DNA of 45,483 nucleotides, from positions 1 to 45,483 of the forward strand of contig CANILH010000018.1 of NCBI GenBank assembly GCA_947468665.1. Reading direction: 5' to 3'. Position numbers and translations under genes: made by a program. Position 1 is the stretch's first letter; each line of letters starts with the position of its first letter. Source of the DNA: Oligoflexales bacterium. Its GTDB lineage: Bacteria > Bdellovibrionota_B > Oligoflexia > Oligoflexales > RGVZ01. Positions 1-5,659 of this stretch are shown piece after piece. The notes beneath the pieces are model-generated. The model had not been told where the DNA came from and did no database searches. It saw only the letters and a program-made list of their open reading frames with translations.

Positions 1-1
1 G

Positions 2-280
2 GAAAAATTTCATGAGAGTGCGTCAGACAGGAGCTTGTGGGTGGTGGCGAAGGGGGTGACTGGGTATTTGAGGGCAAACAGACTAGGGTTGGGGGATGTA
101 AATAGAATGGTGTTTGTAGGTTTTAGGGCGGACATAAGTAGTTCAGGTCGAACGATCCAATTGAGTATGAAGCTTCCGGATGAAATAACAAGTGAATCGC
201 AATCGAGTTTAGTGCGGCATTTCTCGAACTTTATTAAGCAATTTTTCAATAATATGAATTATGCCAAGCCTGAAAATTGA
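2..280 (+). CDS. A1: type I A protein, 5' end cut by window edge
   Basis: Reads in frame from base 2 and corresponds to residues 35-126 of A3, so the complete gene would be 126 codons, the same as A3, starting about 100 bp before the window. The constant N-terminal part is visible from EKFHES through SLWVVAK to YLRAN. After this follows the type I C-terminal half, with MVFVGFRADI, SGRTIQLSMKLPDEI and an aromatic-rich end. No signal peptide, membrane segment or recognised catalytic motif is visible in the part present. It is followed after 64 nt by the matching type I B gene. Function unknown; a cytoplasmic partner of B1 is an inference from the pairing. Confidence 0.85.
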   Translation, partial: EKFHESASDRSLWVVAKGVTGYLRANRLGLGDVNRMVFVGFRADISSSGRTIQLSMKLPDEITSESQSSLVRHFSNFIKQFFNNMNYAKPEN

Positions 281-344
281 CTCTAAGCTAAGTGCCTTAA
301 ACTTTTTCAAGTTATAGCCGAGAGCTGCGACGGAGGTGTTGGTG

Positions 345-881
345 ATGAATGAAATAGGAGATAAAAAACATTTTTTGGATTGGCCACATATTTTTAGGGC
401 TAAGCGTCTGGATAATTGTCCATACGACACGACAGCTGTTCCGGTACGGGAGTACCTCGACAAAAGCGGAGCGAATACATTTTTAGGTCTGAATGGCGGC
501 ATGAGTCGATGCGAGCAATTTGGGTTGGAGTTTTTGACGCCGGCCCCCATTGATTGTCCCATGCGGGACGCGTTTGAGACTGGCGAGATCAGCTGGAGTG
601 ACTACTGGGATAGTCGTGAGATGTTGATTAGCCTGGAGTATAGTATTTTTGATGAATCGTATGTTTCCACTAAGTTTTGTACACCCAGAGACTACAGTCA
701 AATGGCACGAATGCATATTGACGCTACCTGGAATAAATGCCCGCTTGAGATCAAACACGCAGTTCATATCAACAAAATTGAGTGCGATAAATTAATGCGG
801 CGTGATTCGTCCAAATCAGAGGCTGATTATGAGGCGTTTATGAAGGTTTATGAACGCCGTATGAAAAAGCGCGCGGCGTAG
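345..881 (+). CDS. B1: type I B protein of the array, unknown function
   Basis: 178 residues. ATG at 345 is preferred over the in-frame GTG at 336 because GGAGG at 332-336 lies 8 nt before it and because all four B genes then have exactly the same length. The protein is soluble-looking. Positions shared by all four B proteins include NCPYD near residue 24, a GGMS motif, PAP, the segment AFETGEISWS and YW, SYVSTK, and a basic C-terminal VYERRMKKRAA. Type I hallmarks are DWPH at the start and TPAPIDCPMRD in the middle. A 72-bp stretch (530-601) is identical to 3068-3139 in B3, which suggests recent duplication or gene conversion. No family recognised. Confidence 0.88.
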   Translation: MNEIGDKKHFLDWPHIFRAKRLDNCPYDTTAVPVREYLDKSGANTFLGLNGGMSRCEQFGLEFLTPAPIDCPMRDAFETGEISWSDYWDSREMLISLEYSIFDESYVSTKFCTPRDYSQMARMHIDATWNKCPLEIKHAVHINKIECDKLMRRDSSKSEADYEAFMKVYERRMKKRAA

Positions 882-1012
882 TATGACCAGACTGTCACGG
901 GCATTTTCTTAATCAAATATTTTTGCACAAAGCTCTCATGTCGTTGGCGGTTATCATATTGGCTCGGTTAATGTCTTCATTAATTGGGACTTTAATCTAA
1001 GGAGACGGCTGT
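882..1012 (+). promoter_or_regulatory. Conserved inter-unit segment and leader of A2
   Basis: This spacer is nearly the same between units: a trailer beginning TATGACC, a shared stretch CATTTTCTTAATCAA (902-916), then CATGTCGTTGGCGG, then a leader ending in the strong ribosome site AAGGAGACGG about 4 nt before the ATG of A2. The same leader stands before A3 (2362-2437). A possible promoter is TTGGCG (944-949), 18 bp, TTAATG (968-973), but it is a weak match. The conservation could be regulatory, could be a recombination substrate, or could just reflect recent duplication. Confidence 0.55.
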
Positions 1013-1363
1013 ATGTTTATTTTGATTGGCAAGGCACCTGATTTTTTGATGCGGCAGGGGTTGGTAGACGTGTTTCACAGAGGTGTTGTACGGGTGGAAA
1101 ATGATGAGGGGCTGGAGACTTTTCACGAGAGCACGTCAGACAGAAGCTTATGGGTGGTGGCGAAGGTGCTTGCGGGCTATTTGAGGGCCAATGATGTGGG
1201 AAAAGATGAGGTTAAAGATCTTAATTTTAGCAATCTGCATGCCCTATTTAAAAAAGGTCTTCGTAAAGTGATCTTAAGCATTTCACTCCCGCCGCAATTA
1301 GCTGATGAATCAAGGGTGGAGTTGGCAGACAATTGCGCGGAAGTTATTACTCAATTTTTGTAA
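1013..1363 (+). CDS. A2: type II A protein, unknown function
   Basis: 116 residues with an ideal ribosome site (AAGGAGACGG) before the ATG. Residues 1-60, from MFILIGKAPDFLMRQG to YLRAN, are the constant region and match A3 almost throughout. From residue 61 the sequence changes to the type II half: a charged stretch (DVGKDEVKDL), then a possible helix, LRKVILSISLPPQ and a short end at VITQFL. The type I half is 10 residues longer. No export signal, membrane segment or known motif is visible. A sharp junction between a shared N-terminus and a switched C-terminus suggests two domains, with the variable one matched to the downstream B protein; that is inference. Confidence 0.88.
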   Translation: MFILIGKAPDFLMRQGLVDVFHRGVVRVENDEGLETFHESTSDRSLWVVAKVLAGYLRANDVGKDEVKDLNFSNLHALFKKGLRKVILSISLPPQLADESRVELADNCAEVITQFL

Positions 1364-1453
1364 TTTTCATGATTTTTCAGGTATGGTTTTCCAATTTTGA
1401 TCGCGGCTAATTTATTTCCAGGTCTGTCCGACAGCGGGTTTGGAGGTGAGGAT

Positions 1454-1990
1454 ATGAGTGAATGTGAAAAAAACGAGTCGTTATTAATTTGGCGGCATAA
1501 ATATCTGGCAAAGCGCATTTTAAATTGTCCCTACGATGGTCGGTATCTACCAGTCGAGGAGTATCTTCATGATGGAGGCTTGGGGAGTTTTCTCGCTCTT
1601 CGCGGTGGGATGAGTTCATATGAACAATATGGTGTGCATTACCTGACGCCGGCTCCGGATTTGTGCTCTATGAGACAGGCTTTCGAGGTCGGGGAGATCA
1701 CCTGGAGCGAGTATTGGTTAAGCCGGACTACGCTGATTTGTTGGGAATTTAGTATCTACGACAAATCCTACGTCTCTACCAAATATGTTCGCGTAACTGA
1801 ATTGAGCGACATGGCGCGTTTTTTAATCTCGTTGCATGAACATGATTGCCCGCTTGAGCGTAAGCATCGCTTGATGCTTAAAGATATTGAGCATGATGTC
1901 TTGTTGCACCGGGATCCGTCAGAATCAGAGTCGGCCTACCGGGCCTTTCTTCCAGTTTATGAGCGGCGCATGAAAAAGCGCGCAGCGTAG
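1454..1990 (+). CDS. B2: type II B protein, unknown function
   Basis: 178 residues from ATG 1454, chosen because GGAGGTGAGG lies just before it; upstream in-frame starts (from 1397) lack a ribosome site and would break the constant 178-residue length. Type II hallmarks: WRHKYLAKR near the start, EYLHDGGLGSFLALRGGMSS, YGVHYLTPAP, and the C-terminal AFLPVYERRMKKRAA. It shares with type I the NCPYD, GGMS, PAP, GEI-(S/T)-WS, YW-x-SR, SYVSTK and RRMKKRAA positions, so the two B types are clearly homologous. The last codons and the trailer after the stop are almost the same as those of B1 and B3. No known family recognised. Confidence 0.88.
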   Translation: MSECEKNESLLIWRHKYLAKRILNCPYDGRYLPVEEYLHDGGLGSFLALRGGMSSYEQYGVHYLTPAPDLCSMRQAFEVGEITWSEYWLSRTTLICWEFSIYDKSYVSTKYVRVTELSDMARFLISLHEHDCPLERKHRLMLKDIEHDVLLHRDPSESESAYRAFLPVYERRMKKRAA

Positions 1991-2058
1991 TATGACCCGA
2001 CTGTCACGGACATTTTCTTAATCAAATATTTTTGCGCAAAGCTCTCATGTCGTTGGCG

Positions 2059-2080
2059 GTCATCCTGAGCGAAGCGAGGA
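2059..2080. repeat. REP-like CATCCTGAGCGAAGCGA motif
   Basis: The bases CATCCTGAGCGAAGCGAGG resemble a motif of the form CATCCTGAGCGAAGCGAAGG that recurs as a dispersed repeat in many bacterial genomes (recalled, not searched). It starts exactly where this spacer departs from the others, right after GGCGGTCATC, so it marks the junction of the inserted or rearranged segment. Its GCGAAGCG core is short and nearly symmetrical. Confidence 0.45.
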
Positions 2081-2172
2081 ATTAAGGGGACACCTGACTG
2101 GTTTGTGAATTATTTGACCAGAGATTAAATTGTCCTCCAAAGAGAAGCCCGACTGTCACCAGAATTACGACT

Positions 2173-2211
2173 GTCGCATGTAGCGCACAAAAAGTTGGCG
2201 CTACATCCGAC
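2173..2211. repeat. 13-bp imperfect hairpin in the long spacer
   Basis: Arms ATGTAGCGC (2178-2186) and GCGCTACAT (2198-2206) are perfect complements around an 11-nt loop. Beyond a single C/C mismatch they extend by GTCG (2173-2176) with CGAC (2208-2211). There is no following T-run, so it is not a standard terminator. It lies within the collapsed-unit segment. Confidence 0.65.
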
Positions 2212-2272
2212 GCCGGAGTGGAGTGTGCAGAGGTGTCGACTGCCACCATTTGGAATGAAGGTTGATCAGCTT

Positions 2273-2296
2273 CGCATGAAAAACCGCGCGGCATAG
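2273..2296 (+). pseudogene. Relic of the 3' end of a further B gene
   Basis: These eight codons read RMKNRAA-stop, against RMKKRAA-stop at the end of B1, B2 and B3, and the DNA is CGCATGAAAAACCGCGCGG against CGCATGAAAAAGCGCGCAG in B2. The fragment has no B reading frame upstream. After it comes a recognisable but diverged version of the inter-unit trailer (ending in TTTTGCGAAATACGCACATGTCG). Together these indicate that another A-B unit once lay between pairs 2 and 3 and was mostly deleted. Confidence 0.6.
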
Positions 2297-2437
2297 TGCG
2301 ATCTGAGTGACCTCGTTATTTAGTGACGAGATTTTTTGAAAAATATTTTGCGAAATACGCACATGTCGTTGGCGGTCATCATATTGGCTCGGTTAATGTC
2401 TCCAGGAATTGGGACTTTAATCTAAGGAGACGGCTGT

Positions 2438-2818
2438 ATGTTTATTTTGATCGGCAAGGCACCTGATTTTTTGATGCGGCAGGGGTTGGTGGACGTTTTT
2501 CATAAAGGCGTGGTTCGGGCGGTAGACAGCGGGGGAGTGGAAAAATTTCATGAGAGTACTTCGGAAAGGAGCTTGTGGGTCGTGGCGAAGGTGGTCGCGG
2601 GGTATCTTAGGGCGAATGGACTTGGACTCGCTGAAATCACTGGAATGGTGTTTGTAGGGTTGAGGGCGGAAATCATTAGATCAGGACGGACGATTGAGTT
2701 GAGTATGAAACTCCCGGATGAAATTGCAAGTGAGTGGCGCGTTCTTTTAGTGAGTCATTTCGCGAATTTTATAATAGAATTTACCGAAAATTCGATTAGG
2801 CCCAAAACTGAAACGTGA
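2438..2818 (+). CDS. A3: complete type I A protein, unknown function
   Basis: 126 residues and the only complete type I A protein in the window. The ribosome site AAGGAGACGG precedes the ATG as in A2. Residues 1-60 are the constant region (start MFILIGKAPDFL, end YLRAN). Residues 61-126 are the type I half: GLGLAEITGMVFVGLRAEI, SGRTIELSMKLPDEI, then SHFANFIIEFTE and a short polar tail. It ends 64 nt before B3, as A1 does before B1. No signal, membrane span or catalytic motif is recognised. Confidence 0.88.
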   Translation: MFILIGKAPDFLMRQGLVDVFHKGVVRAVDSGGVEKFHESTSERSLWVVAKVVAGYLRANGLGLAEITGMVFVGLRAEIIRSGRTIELSMKLPDEIASEWRVLLVSHFANFIIEFTENSIRPKTET

Positions 2819-2882
2819 TTTGAAATTGCGGTCATTAAAGTCTAGTTAGTCACCGCCGAGATCCGCAAAGGAGGTATTGGTG

Positions 2883-3419
2883 ATGAGTCTAACACGAGAT
2901 CAAAAACGGCTTCTGGATTGGCCGCATATTATTCGAGCTAACCGCCTTGAAAATTGTCCCTATGATACAACAGCTGTTCCCGTCGAGGAGTATCTAGACA
3001 GGAGTGGGGATAAGAGGTTCCTGGCATTAAATGGCGGCATGAGTCGCTGTGAAAGATATGGGTTGGCGTTTTTGACGCCGGCCCCCATTGATTGTCCCAT
3101 GCGGGACGCGTTTGAGACTGGCGAGATCAGCTGGAGTGAATACTGGGATAGTCGTGAAATCTTGATTAGCTGGGAATACAGTATGTTTGAGGAGTCATAT
3201 GTATCAACTAAGCTTTGTACGGCGAGGGACTACAGTCAAATGGCGAGATTTCATCTAGACTCGAAGTGGAGAAAAAGTCCGCTGGAGATTAAGTACGCGG
3301 TTCATATCAACAAAATTGAGTGCGATAAATTTATGAGGCGTGATTCGTCCAAATCAGAGGCGGACTATCAAGCGTTTATGAGGGTGTATGAGCGCCGTAT
3401 GAAAAAGCGCGCGGCGTAG
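2883..3419 (+). CDS. B3: type I B protein, unknown function
   Basis: 178 residues from ATG 2883, 7 nt after AAGGAGGT (2868-2875); in-frame TTG 2877 and GTG 2880 overlap the usual spacing and are less likely. Close relative of B1 over the full length without gaps, including DWPHI, NCPYDTTAVPV, TPAPIDCPMRDAFETGEISW, DYSQMAR and the RRMKKRAA end. The shared 72-bp identical tract with B1 stands out because flanking codons differ at many silent and non-silent places, pointing to patchwise gene conversion rather than a single fresh duplication. Confidence 0.88.
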   Translation: MSLTRDQKRLLDWPHIIRANRLENCPYDTTAVPVEEYLDRSGDKRFLALNGGMSRCERYGLAFLTPAPIDCPMRDAFETGEISWSEYWDSREILISWEYSMFEESYVSTKLCTARDYSQMARFHLDSKWRKSPLEIKYAVHINKIECDKFMRRDSSKSEADYQAFMRVYERRMKKRAA

Positions 3420-3447
3420 TATGACCCGAGTGTGACCGAAATGGCGT

Positions 3448-3500
3448 GTCCGTCACTCGCAATTCACTCCGACGTTGTGGGTGAAATGCGAGTGACGGAC
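3448..3500. repeat. Perfect 14-bp hairpin inserted after B3
   Basis: Arms GTCCGTCACTCGCA (3448-3461) and TGCGAGTGACGGAC (3487-3500) are exact reverse complements. After one A/A mismatch a further 5 bp (TTCAC 3463-3467 with GTGAA 3481-3485) continue the stem. It accounts for most of a 60-bp insertion relative to the spacer after B1. The right end (GTGACGGACATTTT) resembles the normal trailer (GTCACGGACATTTT). It has no T-run on the plus strand beyond ATTTTC. It could be a small mobile or REP-type hairpin, or a transcript-stabilising structure. Confidence 0.75.
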
Positions 3501-3543
3501 ATTTTCTTAATCAAATATTTTTGCACAAAGCTCTCATGTCGTT

Positions 3544-3858
3544 ATGCGGCAGGGTTTGGTGGAAATTTTTCATAAAGGCGTGGTTCGGGCGGTAGACAAC
3601 GGAGGAGTGGAAAAATTTCATGAGAGTACGTCAGACAGGAGTTTGTGGGTCGTGGCGAAGGGGGTGACTGGGTATTTGAGGGCAAATGATGTGGTGAAAG
3701 ATGATGTGAAGACTTTGGAGTTTAATGATTTGCAGGCGGTAATTGAGAAGAGTTTGCGCAAAGTGCTGGTCTGCATTTTACTTCCGCCGCAAATGGAGGG
3801 TGAGACTCGGGAGATGTTGACAAGGGAGTTTGCCGTATTCATTAATCAATTTTGGTGA
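3544..3858 (+). CDS. A4: type II A gene lacking its normal start (possibly a pseudogene)
   Basis: The first ATG in frame corresponds to Met13 of A2, so residues 1-12 (MFILIGKAPDFL) are missing. The DNA explains why: the trailer runs to CATGTCGTT at 3543 and then joins directly to ATGCGGCAGG. Compared with the A2 copy this is a clean 103-bp deletion (946-1048 in that copy) that removed the leader, the AAGGAGACGG ribosome site and 12 codons. No replacement ribosome site is visible. The remaining 104 codons are intact: the constant region to YLRAN, then the type II half (DVVKDDVKTLEF, LRKVLVCILLPPQ, INQFW). It may be poorly translated, silent, or functional as a shortened protein. Confidence 0.7.
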   Translation: MRQGLVEIFHKGVVRAVDNGGVEKFHESTSDRSLWVVAKGVTGYLRANDVVKDDVKTLEFNDLQAVIEKSLRKVLVCILLPPQMEGETREMLTREFAVFINQFW

Positions 3859-3948
3859 TTTTATTTATTTTCCAGTTTCGTGATTTATAGATTTCATTTC
3901 AGCTCATTTATTTGCGGGACGAGCCGAGGGCCAGCTTGGGGGTGAGGC

Positions 3949-4485
3949 ATGAATGATCGTGAGAAAAATGATTCGCTCTTAAATTGGCGGCATATTTATC
4001 TGGCAACGCGCCTTATGAATTGTCCTTTCGACGGTGATTTTATGCCTGTAAATGAGTATCTTCATGATGATGGCTTAGGGGGGTTCCTGGCTCTTCGTGG
4101 TGGCATGAGTTCCTGTGAACAATATGGTGTGCATTATCTGGCTCCGGCGCCGGAGTCGTGCCCAATGAGGCTGGCTTTTGAGGTTGGGGAGATCACATGG
4201 AGTGAGTATTGGCTTAGCAGGCCGATATTGGTTCGCTGGGATTTTAGCATCTTTGATAAAAGTTATGTTGCTACGAAATTTGTCCAACCTTCGGAGTTGA
4301 GCGGGACGGCGCGGTTTTTAATTGATTTTTCGGAACATGATTGTCCACTTGAGAAGAAACTTTGTTCGCTGCGGCACAAAATTAAGCATTACGAATTCTT
4401 TGGCCAGGATCCCTCAAAATCAGAGGCGGCATACCGAGCGTTTTTACCGGTTTACGAGCGGCGCATGGGGAAGAAGGCGGCGTAG
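3949..4485 (+). CDS. B4: type II B protein, last gene of the array
   Basis: 178 residues, with GGGGGTGAGG just before the ATG. Same length and layout as B2: WRHIYLATR, NCPFD, EYLHDDGLGGFLALRGGMSSCEQYGVHYL, GEITWSEYWLSR, SYVATK, AFLPVYERRMGKKAA. The end differs slightly (MGKKAA against MKKRAA in the other three), and the conserved trailer is absent after its stop. B4 therefore lies outside whatever process keeps the 3' ends of the others alike. The gene is intact even though its A partner has lost its normal start. It converges on cinA with a gap of 25 bp and no clear terminator. Confidence 0.87.
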   Translation: MNDREKNDSLLNWRHIYLATRLMNCPFDGDFMPVNEYLHDDGLGGFLALRGGMSSCEQYGVHYLAPAPESCPMRLAFEVGEITWSEYWLSRPILVRWDFSIFDKSYVATKFVQPSELSGTARFLIDFSEHDCPLEKKLCSLRHKIKHYEFFGQDPSKSEAAYRAFLPVYERRMGKKAA

Positions 4486-4510
4486 TGTGTACTTTAAAAT
4501 TTCTTTTGTT

Positions 4511-5659
4511 TCACTGACTCAGCCACTGCGTGAGTGTCAGCAAAGTTTTCTCACCGATATAGGCCCGAAGGCGCTCGCCGTGGATTTTGCCTTTGTAGCG
4601 GCTTTGATCATTAAGACTTTTGTGGGGGCCACTGCCGGTGAGGGATAACAGCCAAGCACCTGTCTCGATGTTGGCTGAGACGGTGGCGACGATGCAGCCT
4701 TCGGCGACGGGTGGCATGGGAGTTCCGTAGTCGGTGGTGAGGACTGTCACCTGGCAGCCAGGTTGAAGGGATTCGGAGAATATTCTTTGGCTGATGTAGC
4801 CTTGGGTCGCGCGGTCCAGGATGTAAATGGGCGTGGCGAGCGGGCAGTTTTGGCGGAATGTCTCTGCGGCGTCGTCGTTATCACGTCCTACAAGCCACGG
4901 GCCGATGTCGGTTTCGAGTTTTGGCCGCCAGTTGGTCTCAAAATCTTTTTGGCGGCTTTCCGGGATCCAGACTTTGATGTCAATATAGGGCAAATGACTA
5001 CGGTAGCCGGTTACAAAGGCGCTGTTTTTAAGACTCTCCTCTACGATCTCGCCAAGTTTGGATTCACTTAGGCCAAGACAGCGCCATCGGCGAGGGGTCT
5101 GGCTTTTTTCCCCAGGAGCCATTGAGGCCATGAGGTTTTTGATGTGATCCTGCCAGAGCCCTTCAATCTCTCGTGGTGGGCCGGGAAGAGCCAGTACGAG
5201 GGTTTTTCCGCAGCGGACACTAAAGGCAGACGCCGTGCCGTGGTTATTCGGATAAATGGTCGCCCCTTCCGGGAAAAATGCCTGCTGTTTATTGGACTCC
5301 GCGATCGGAGCGCCGACACTCTCAAGGCGCCTGACAATTCCTGCCCAGATATCCTCATGCCAGACAAGCTTTGCGATCGAGGTGGTCGCTATGACTTCTC
5401 TGGTGAAGTCATCTGTCGTGGGGCCAAGACCTCCTGTGACGATGACGAGTCCGTGGCTGGATTTCGCTTCATCCAGAGCCCAGTGCATGAGGTCACGCTG
5501 GTCAGGTACGGTGATGTGCGTGTCGCAGTTAAAGCCAAATTCTGTCAGCCAGCCAGCGAGTTTTGCGGCGTTGGCGTTGGAGATCTCGCCGGACGTGACT
5601 TCCGTCCCGATAGCCAGGATGGCGACTTTATGAGGATGATGCAGTGGTAGTGTAATCAA
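4511..5659 (-). CDS. cinA: CinA-like protein with degenerate C-terminal deamidase domain
   Basis: 382 residues. The N-terminal MoCF-type domain is well preserved: AIGTEVTSGEISNANA (16-31), VTGGLGPTTDDFT (74-86), and LALPGPPREIEGLW (156-169). CinA proteins act in NAD-related salvage; the C-terminal PncC-type domain deamidates NMN. Here that domain (about 270-382) is hard to recognise. The place where the ESCTGG motif should be reads DRATQGYIS (282-290), so the usual active site is lost. Start TTG at 5659 overlaps the gpsA stop by 4 nt, which indicates translational coupling; no earlier start or better codon is available. It is somewhat shorter than the usual 410-430 residues. Confidence 0.85.
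   Translation of the reverse strand: MITLPLHHPHKVAILAIGTEVTSGEISNANAAKLAGWLTEFGFNCDTHITVPDQRDLMHWALDEAKSSHGLVIVTGGLGPTTDDFTREVIATTSIAKLVWHEDIWAGIVRRLESVGAPIAESNKQQAFFPEGATIYPNNHGTASAFSVRCGKTLVLALPGPPREIEGLWQDHIKNLMASMAPGEKSQTPRRWRCLGLSESKLGEIVEESLKNSAFVTGYRSHLPYIDIKVWIPESRQKDFETNWRPKLETDIGPWLVGRDNDDAAETFRQNCPLATPIYILDRATQGYISQRIFSESLQPGCQVTVLTTDYGTPMPPVAEGCIVATVSANIETGAWLLSLTGSGPHKSLNDQSRYKGKIHGERLRAYIGEKTLLTLTQWLSQ

Larger units (their letters stand above)
1991..2437 (+). other. Long inter-unit region: remnant of a collapsed unit plus A3 leader
   Basis: This 447-bp gap replaces the ~130-bp spacer seen elsewhere. It starts with the usual trailer and runs as far as CATGTCGTTGGCGGTCATC (2046-2064). 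The same 19 bases return at 2362-2380, followed by the normal leader and ribosome site of A3. Between the two copies lie 297 bp holding a REP-like motif, a hairpin, and at 2273-2296 a fragment that matches the C-terminal codons of a B gene followed by a diverged trailer. A weak hairpin CTCGT/ACGAG with a following T-run lies near 2313-2335. I see no intact gene here. Confidence 0.7.
1..4485 (+). repeat. Tandem array of A/B gene pairs (two copies of a four-gene module)
   Basis: Four consecutive A-B pairs on one strand, ordered type I, II, I, II. The stop codons of A1 and A3 (280, 2818) and of B1 and B3 (881, 3419) are both exactly 2538 bp apart. Those of A2 and A4 (1363, 3858) and of B2 and B4 (1990, 4485) are both exactly 2495 bp apart. 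The within-pair gap is 64 nt in type I and 90 nt in type II. The 43-bp difference between the two periods is fully explained by a 60-bp insertion and a 103-bp deletion between B3 and A4. The right edge is sharp: the trailing sequence found after B1, B2 and B3 is absent after B4. The left edge lies outside the window. I recognise no known family here. Confidence 0.9.

Noticed and set aside
1397-1453. Longer N-terminus for B2
   Set aside because: The extra codons have no counterpart in B1, B3 or B4 and precede the ribosome site GGAGGTGAGG.
2046-2380. Insertion sequence with 19-bp target duplication
   Set aside because: No transposase frame and no terminal inverted repeats; the enclosed B-gene relic makes a collapsed array unit more likely.
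882-4485. Integron cassette array with attC sites
   Set aside because: Spacers have GTT-containing stretches, but no paired GTTRRRY/RYYYAAC core sites with the expected spacing, and the units are homologous to each other, unlike normal cassettes. No integrase is present.
4322-4648. Plus-strand gene across the B4/cinA junction
   Set aside because: Overlaps B4 in another frame and then the end of cinA; no motif and no ribosome site.
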